A stretch of DNA of 9,555 nucleotides from Pseudomonadota bacterium (GTDB taxonomy: Bacteria; Pseudomonadota; Alphaproteobacteria; Sphingomonadales; Sphingomonadaceae): the NCBI GenBank assembly GCA_023392555.1, contig JAEVYW010000243.1, positions 1-9,555 on the forward strand. Direction: 5' to 3'. How positions within the stretch are numbered: the first letter of the stretch is position 1; every line of letters begins with the position of its first letter. Shown here in pieces: positions 5,931-9,555 of the stretch. The position numbers and the translations under genes were made by a program. The notes below the pieces were generated by a model, which saw only the letters and a program-made list of their open reading frames with translations, ran no database searches and was not told where the DNA came from.

Positions 5931-7436
5931 ATGCGCGCGATCGCGCTTCTTGTTGCGCTGATCTCCGCTGCGCCGGCTGCGGCACAGTCCGTCGTGAGTT
6001 CGCCTGCTCCCGAGCGGGTGGCCGTGACGGTCTACCGCAATCCGGATCGCGGGATCGAGCCGCTCAACCTCGGCTGGCTCGGCGGTTATGCGCTGGTCAG
6101 CGAAACCCGCCGTGTGCGGCTCCCCGCCGGATCGAGCGAGCTGCGCTTCGAGGGGGTCACGTCGGGCATCGTCCCGCAGAGCGCCATCGTCACCGGGCTC
6201 GGCGAAGCGGTGCTCGAGAAAAATCGCGACGCGAAATTGCTCTCGCCCGGGAGCCTTCTCGATGCGTCGCTGGGCGAGCGCCTTCACTTGCGGCGCACCT
6301 CACGAGCGACGGGAGCCGTAGTCGAGCAGGATGCCGTCGTCCGGGCCAATGGCGACGGCGTGGTGATCCAGACGGCAGGCGGCGTCGAGGCGCTCCGCTG
6401 CACCGGCGTGCCCGAGACCTTACTGGCCCGCCAAGTCCCCGTTGGGCTGTCCGCGCGGCCGACCCTGTCCGTACGAGTGCGCAGCCCTGAGCCGATCGAG
6501 CGGACAGTTACGCTCTCCTACATTACGAACAATTTTGATTGGCAGGCCGACTACGTCGCGGACCTGTCTGAAGCGGGTGACCGCTTGAACCTGTTCGGCT
6601 GGATGACCATCGCGAACAGCGACGAGACCGGCTTGCAGGACGCGCAGACAAATGCGGTGGCGGGAAAGCTCAATCGCGATCGGGTCTGGGTCGATCCCGG
6701 CCAGGCGCCGCCGATCCGGATCCAATGCTGGCCACAGGGCACGACCAGCGACATCGAGGAGCAGGCCGTTCCCGTCAGCGCCATTAGTGAAGACATCGTG
6801 GTGACCGGGGCATCCTTGCGCGCTCCGCCTCCTCCACCGCCCCCGCCCCCGGCAGCTGCGCCGGAACGTGACAGCTATCAGGCCACAGAGGAGCGGCTCG
6901 GCGACGTGCGCCTTTATCGTGTGCCGATCGAGGTGACCGTCGCCGCCAAGTCGCAGAAGCAGATTGCCTTGATGCGCCAGCCGTCAGTGAAGGTCGCGAC
7001 AGTGCTGCGGCTGCGTCCTTACGCCGGCGATCTCGACCAGGCGCTGGAGCGCGTCGTGCTCACTCGTAACCGGACACAGGAGGGGCTTGGGCTTGCGATC
7101 CCGGCGGGGAAGGTCGCCTTGTTCGGCCGCCGCGGCGACCGGCGTATCCTGATCGGAGAGGGGCGCATCGACGACTATGCTGTGGGCGAGAAGGTCGAGA
7201 TTTCGGTTGCGACTGCTTCCGGCGTCCGCGCTCGGCAGATCGTAATCCCGAAGGAGCAGGGCGGCGGCTTCAAGCTGACGCTCACCAACGACCTGTCGCG
7301 TGACCAGGTCGCGGAAATCGAGCTGCCGCTGGAAGCCAGGCCCGGGAACCGCCGCCTGATGGAACGTGACGGGTGGAAGCTGTGGCGCGTGACCATCCCT
7401 GCGAACGGGACGGCGGAGATGACCTACTCGCTCTGA
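5931..7436 (+). CDS. DUF4139-domain secreted protein, second paralog
   Basis: A 501-aa exported protein, the tandem paralog of its upstream neighbour. The ATG at 5931 gives a clean signal peptide (cleavage AAA18|Q19); an in-frame ATG at 5883 would bury it and overlap the previous gene. No Shine-Dalgarno is visible and only 4 nt separate it from the upstream stop, so it probably relies on translational coupling. Shared landmarks are VTVYRNPDRGIEPLNL at the N-terminus, TLSYITNNFDWQADY near 194-208, nine prolines at 299-307, ERLGDVRLYRVP, GLGLAIPAGKVALF and IPANGTAEMTYSL at the C-terminus. Just before the prolines is EDIVVTG (287-293), which looks like a sphingomonad TonB box. Two Cys (LRCTG, IQCWP) could form a disulfide. 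Function is unknown. The last 13 bp overlap the convergent thioesterase gene. Confidence 0.82.
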   Translation: MRAIALLVALISAAPAAAQSVVSSPAPERVAVTVYRNPDRGIEPLNLGWLGGYALVSETRRVRLPAGSSELRFEGVTSGIVPQSAIVTGLGEAVLEKNRDAKLLSPGSLLDASLGERLHLRRTSRATGAVVEQDAVVRANGDGVVIQTAGGVEALRCTGVPETLLARQVPVGLSARPTLSVRVRSPEPIERTVTLSYITNNFDWQADYVADLSEAGDRLNLFGWMTIANSDETGLQDAQTNAVAGKLNRDRVWVDPGQAPPIRIQCWPQGTTSDIEEQAVPVSAISEDIVVTGASLRAPPPPPPPPPAAAPERDSYQATEERLGDVRLYRVPIEVTVAAKSQKQIALMRQPSVKVATVLRLRPYAGDLDQALERVVLTRNRTQEGLGLAIPAGKVALFGRRGDRRILIGEGRIDDYAVGEKVEISVATASGVRARQIVIPKEQGGGFKLTLTNDLSRDQVAEIELPLEARPGNRRLMERDGWKLWRVTIPANGTAEMTYSL

Positions 7437-7810
7437 GGTGCGTCGACTGCGCGCGGCCGATGGTTCTCATCGAGCGCGACGAAGGTGAAGACGCCCTCGG
7501 TGACCTTCACTTCTGTCTTGCCGCGATCGCGCGAGGCGACGACTTCGATCCGGATGTCCATCGACGTGCGGCCGACCCGGCCGACCTCGGCATAGACGGT
7601 GATAACATCGCGAAGGTGGATTGGGGCGATGAACTCCATCCGCTCGATCGCGACCGTCGCGACGGCTCCGCCGGCGCGCCGCGAGGCGGTGATGCCGCCG
7701 GCGATATCCATCTGGCTCAGCACCCAGCCGCCGAAGATATGCCCGTTGGCATTGATGTCGCCGGGGCCGGGGACGACCCGAAGGACGGGCTCGCGATTAT
7801 TGACGGTCAC
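7424..7810 (-). CDS. YciA-type acyl-CoA thioesterase (hotdog fold)
   Basis: A 128-aa cytoplasmic hotdog-fold thioesterase of the YciA family, which hydrolyses acyl-CoA to free acid and CoA. The signature NANGHIFGGWVLSQMDIAGG (residues 20-39) carries the GGW turn and D35, equivalent to the catalytic Asp of YciA (LFGGW...SQMD). Downstream are VAIERMEFIAPIHLRDVI and a TEVKVTEGVFTFVALDE strand typical of the family. The GTG at 7810 is chosen because it gives normal family length, has GAGG a few bases upstream, and overlaps the stop of the preceding small gene as GTGA. Longer in-frame starts up to 8020 would run through that gene and add non-homologous residues. It converges on the DUF4139 gene with a 13-bp overlap and no terminator between. 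Confidence 0.88.
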   Translation of the reverse strand: MTVNNREPVLRVVPGPGDINANGHIFGGWVLSQMDIAGGITASRRAGGAVATVAIERMEFIAPIHLRDVITVYAEVGRVGRTSMDIRIEVVASRDRGKTEVKVTEGVFTFVALDENHRPRAVDAPQSE

Positions 7811-8088
7811 TCTTGATCCTCTTCTACTCGGCTGACCTCGTCGTCGTGGCCGCTGTTCGCGCTCAGGAACACAAGGCTCATCAGCGCCCCGGCGAGAAGG
7901 ACGGAGAGTCCGGCCCCAAGCGCGGTCGCGATCAGCATATGAATGTGCACGCCCTCGTCGCCGCGCGCGACAAGGAAGACTGCAAGTGCCGCGACCGCGA
8001 TGGCGAACAGGGCCATCCACCGCATGATCCGCCGGAACTTGCGAAGGGTCGACAGTCGCGGGCTGGGTATCGGGTCCTTGCGCGGCAC
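7807..8088 (-). CDS. Small two-helix inner-membrane protein, unknown function
   Basis: A 93-aa protein not recognised as a named family. The GTG at 8088 is chosen because AAAGGAAAG precedes it at good spacing. Starts further upstream, to 8307, would run antisense through the divergent CBS gene. A basic N-terminus (RLSTLRKFRR) is followed by TM1 (about 22-41, MRWMALFAIAVAALAVFLVA), a short loop with RGDEGVHIHM, TM2 (about 52-76) and an acidic tail ending VEEDQE. The positive-inside rule suggests both ends face the cytoplasm. Its stop overlaps the thioesterase start by 4 bp (GTGA on the minus strand), so the two are translationally coupled and probably functionally linked, for instance in membrane lipid or acyl-CoA handling. 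That link is inference. Confidence 0.72.
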   Translation of the reverse strand: MPRKDPIPSPRLSTLRKFRRIMRWMALFAIAVAALAVFLVARGDEGVHIHMLIATALGAGLSVLLAGALMSLVFLSANSGHDDEVSRVEEDQE

Positions 8089-8158
8089 GGACTTTCCTTT
8101 GGCTGCGCGAAGTGGGACTATCAAGGCGTCGGCTAGGACGAGTCCGGAAAGGGTCACG

Positions 8159-8587
8159 ATGACGATCCAGGCGATTCTCTCAGACAAGGGCAGCGAGGTC
8201 GCGACGATTCGCGCCGATGCGACCGTGGCGGATGCAGTGAAGCTGCTCGGCGAGCGGCGAATCGGAGCGCTGCCGGTGATCGACGGCGACGAGATCGCGG
8301 GCATCATGTCCGAACGCGACGTTATCTATTGCCTGACAAGCCACGGAGCCAAGGTACTCGACTGGCCGATCAGCAAGGTGATGAGCGCACCGGCGGTGAC
8401 GGTGGACATGGCCACACCCGTGCTGAGCGCCCTTGCTCTCATCACCCAGAGGCGAATCAGGCATTTGCCGGTGGTCTCGGGCGGCCGCCTGGTGGGCATC
8501 GTGTCGATCGGCGACCTCGTGAAGTACCGGATCGAGCGCATCGAGAGCGAGGCTGCGGCCATGCGCGAGTACATTCAAACAGCCTGA
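8159..8587 (+). CDS. Stand-alone CBS-domain pair protein
   Basis: A 142-aa cytoplasmic protein consisting almost only of two CBS domains (about 1-60 and 73-128), which together form a Bateman module binding adenine nucleotides such as AMP or ATP. The ligand-contact motifs are GIMSERD (48-54) and GIVSIGD (113-119); each domain has the RRIGALPVID / RRIRHLPVVS segment. The start is the ATG at 8159, with GGAAAGGG just upstream (about 8146-8153) and the usual length for this class. Longer in-frame extension would overlap the divergent membrane-protein gene. It ends about 600 bp before the 16S rRNA and is divergent from the gene at 8088, with only 70 bp between starts. Partner and exact role are unknown; such proteins often sense energy state. 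Confidence 0.88.
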   Translation: MTIQAILSDKGSEVATIRADATVADAVKLLGERRIGALPVIDGDEIAGIMSERDVIYCLTSHGAKVLDWPISKVMSAPAVTVDMATPVLSALALITQRRIRHLPVVSGGRLVGIVSIGDLVKYRIERIESEAAAMREYIQTA

Positions 8588-8595
8588 GACACTCA

Positions 8596-8618
8596 ATTCG
8601 TCGCAATTTGCAACGAAT
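8596..8618. repeat. Near-perfect inverted repeat after the CBS gene
   Basis: ATTCGTCGCAA (8596-8606) and TTGCAACGAAT (8608-8618) are inverted copies around one central T, with one mismatch in 11. It begins 9 nt after the CBS stop. No T-run follows, so a classic intrinsic terminator is unlikely on the + strand. It could be an mRNA 3' end structure or a protein-binding palindrome at the head of the rRNA control region. Confidence 0.55.
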
Positions 8619-8690
8619 CACTTGATCAATCCGGATCAGCCCTTATTTGGCGGTCTCAGCGGAGCGCTACGGCCTTTCGTTCTTCAAAAA

Positions 8691-8706
8691 TCTGTTTCGA
8701 AACAGA
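8691..8706. repeat. Perfect 16-bp palindrome upstream of rRNA promoter P1
   Basis: TCTGTTTCGAAACAGA is its own reverse complement. It ends 12 bp before the P1 -35 box (8719) and follows an A-tract (CAAAAA, 8685-8690), so its centre lies about 54 bp before the predicted start point, where activators or UP-element factors bind. Perfect symmetry suggests a dimeric regulator site; the regulator is unknown. Confidence 0.6.
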
Positions 8707-8718
8707 CCCTTGCGGGCC

Positions 8719-8746
8719 TTGACGATCGGTTGCGAAGAACTATCTA
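8719..8746 (+). promoter_or_regulatory. Predicted rRNA promoter P1
   Basis: TTGACG (8719-8724), 16-bp spacer, TATCTA (8741-8746). The -35 hexamer is identical to that of P2 130 bp downstream. AT-rich sequence and a palindrome lie upstream. Tandem promoters are usual for rRNA operons. The 16-bp spacing is one short of ideal. Confidence 0.6.
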
Positions 8747-8759
8747 GGTTGCAGCAGCG

Positions 8760-8794
8760 AGGCGGACGGTTCTTCGGAGCGGGCCGCCTTTGTT
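8760..8794 (+). other. Terminator-like hairpin between rRNA promoters
   Basis: AGGCGG (8760-8765) pairs with CCGCCT (8784-8789) around an 18-nt loop, followed by TTTGTTT. It lies within the first ~40 nt of a P1 transcript, so it could attenuate P1 or block read-through from the CBS gene. The stem is short and the loop large, so this is tentative. Confidence 0.3.
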
Positions 8795-8817
8795 TCGCGA
8801 GGTTCATGCGAACCGAA

Positions 8818-8851
8818 AACGGCCTGCAAGAAAATTGCAAAAAAGGCCGTT
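8818..8851. repeat. Inverted repeat running into the P2 -35 box
   Basis: AACGGCCT (8818-8825) and AGGCCGTT (8844-8851) are perfect inverted arms, with inner arms TGCAA (8825-8829) and TTGCA (8835-8839) separated from the outer arm on the right side by an A-tract. The A-rich centre sits where an UP element belongs, and the last two bases of the right arm are the first two of the P2 -35 box. Confidence 0.55.
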
Positions 8852-8878
8852 GACGAGCTGGAGAGCCACCCATATATG
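8850..8878 (+). promoter_or_regulatory. Predicted rRNA promoter P2
   Basis: TTGACG (8850-8855), 17-bp spacer, TATATG (8873-8878), then a GC-rich discriminator GCGCC. The A-rich stretch 8830-8844 (AAAAATTGCAAAAAA) fits an UP element. This is the best sigma-70-type promoter in the window, about 310 nt before mature 16S. The GC-rich discriminator would suit stringent (ppGpp/DksA-type) control. Confidence 0.75.
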
Positions 8879-8884
8879 GCGCCT

Positions 8885-9192
8885 CCAGCAACGGCGGCGG
8901 CCTCAACGAGGTCCGTCATCGTTTCGCGCCTCTTCTTAGTCGGTACAACCGATGCCCGGATCAAACGAACCGGGGGAAGAAGCGCGTCGGCTCTTTGACA
9001 TTGTCGGTTTTAGATGAAGGGACATGCGGGCGGCGGCCCGGTCTTCGATAGCCTCTGGGTATCGAGTGATCGGTCAAATTTATGCCGTTCCAATTGTCCT
9101 TATCGCAAACACACCATTTGTGATTTTGTGCAGGAACGGCTCCCAGAGATGCCGGCTTGCCGGGGCCTATTCCGCCCTGGCTTGTCGTACAT
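8885..9192 (+). other. Transcribed rRNA leader (5' external spacer)
   Basis: From the predicted P2 start to mature 16S there is no credible protein gene. Besides boxA, the leader contains hairpins CCTC-AAC-GAGG (8901-8911), CGGT-ACA-ACCG (8941-8951), TCGATA/TATCGA (9045-9050/9060-9065) and CCGGC-TT-GCCGG around 9152-9163. The last ~60 nt probably form one side of the RNase III processing stem whose partner lies after 16S, outside the window. Confidence 0.65.
8955..9001 (+). promoter_or_regulatory. rRNA antitermination region: boxB-like hairpin and boxA
   Basis: GCTCTTTGACA at 8990-9000 matches the E. coli rrn boxA core GCTCTTTAACA in 10 of 11 positions and should bind NusB-NusE in the nascent leader. 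Upstream, CCCGG (8955-8959) and CCGGG (8970-8974) form a 5-bp stem with a 10-nt loop, in the place where boxB lies in rrn leaders. The site is about 190 nt before 16S. The hairpin part is less certain than boxA. Confidence 0.75.

Positions 9193-9555
<363 letters not shown>

Noticed and set aside
7943..8307. Longer forms of the CBS gene (from 7943) and the membrane-protein gene (up to 8307)
   Set aside because: These extensions overlap each other on opposite strands and lack ribosome sites; starts at 8159 and 8088 have Shine-Dalgarno matches and give natural domain ends.
8647..8853. Plus-strand ORF of 68 codons between the CBS gene and rRNA leader
   Set aside because: No ATG with a ribosome site at its start; it overlaps P1, the palindrome and P2 elements.
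8740..8919. Minus-strand 59-codon ORF starting MTDLVEAAAV with a hydrophobic stretch and an AAGAGG upstream
   Set aside because: It lies across the rRNA promoters and their inverted repeats, which explain the sequence, and no family is recognised. Only conservation or ribosome profiling would revive it.
8995..9000. TTGACA read as a promoter -35 box
   Set aside because: No -10 hexamer at 16-18 bp; the hexamer is part of the boxA sequence GCTCTTTGACA.

Overview
The window looks like a piece of an alphaproteobacterial chromosome, most likely from the order Sphingomonadales (Sphingomonas/Sphingomicrobium-like). The reasons are the 16S rRNA start at the right end, the high GC content, TonB-dependent receptor features of that group (TonB box DEIVVTA, a Pro/Cys-rich C-terminal tail), and DUF2490 and DUF4139 envelope proteins. 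I judged this from memory; no database search was run.

Left part (1-7436, all + strand). The window opens inside the start codon of a response regulator that is PhoB by sequence. It is followed by a large TonB-dependent outer-membrane receptor, a small DUF2490 outer-membrane protein, and two tandem, divergent DUF4139 secreted proteins, the second beginning 4 nt after the first. The gap upstream of the receptor and the gap upstream of the DUF2490 gene each contain four 6-mers spaced exactly 11 bp apart, related to (C/T)GTCA(T/C). This is the layout of a PhoB-binding Pho box. Each array is followed 8-9 nt later by a CTAAA-type -10. A weaker two-repeat version lies upstream of the DUF4139 pair. 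The simplest reading is that phoB sits beside its own targets, and that this is a phosphate-starvation envelope module: a receptor for an unknown ligand plus three accessory exported proteins of unknown function.

Middle part (7424-8587). A minus-strand pair, a two-TM small membrane protein and a YciA-type acyl-CoA thioesterase, is joined by a GTGA overlap and converges on the DUF4139 gene with a 13-bp overlap. Divergent from it is a stand-alone two-CBS-domain protein.

Right part (8588-9555). About 600 bp without a credible protein gene holds the control region of an rRNA operon: two promoters with TTGACG -35 boxes, a perfect 16-bp palindrome upstream of P1, an inverted repeat running into the P2 -35 box, leader hairpins, a boxA antitermination site, and the first ~363 nt of 16S rRNA, cut by the window edge.
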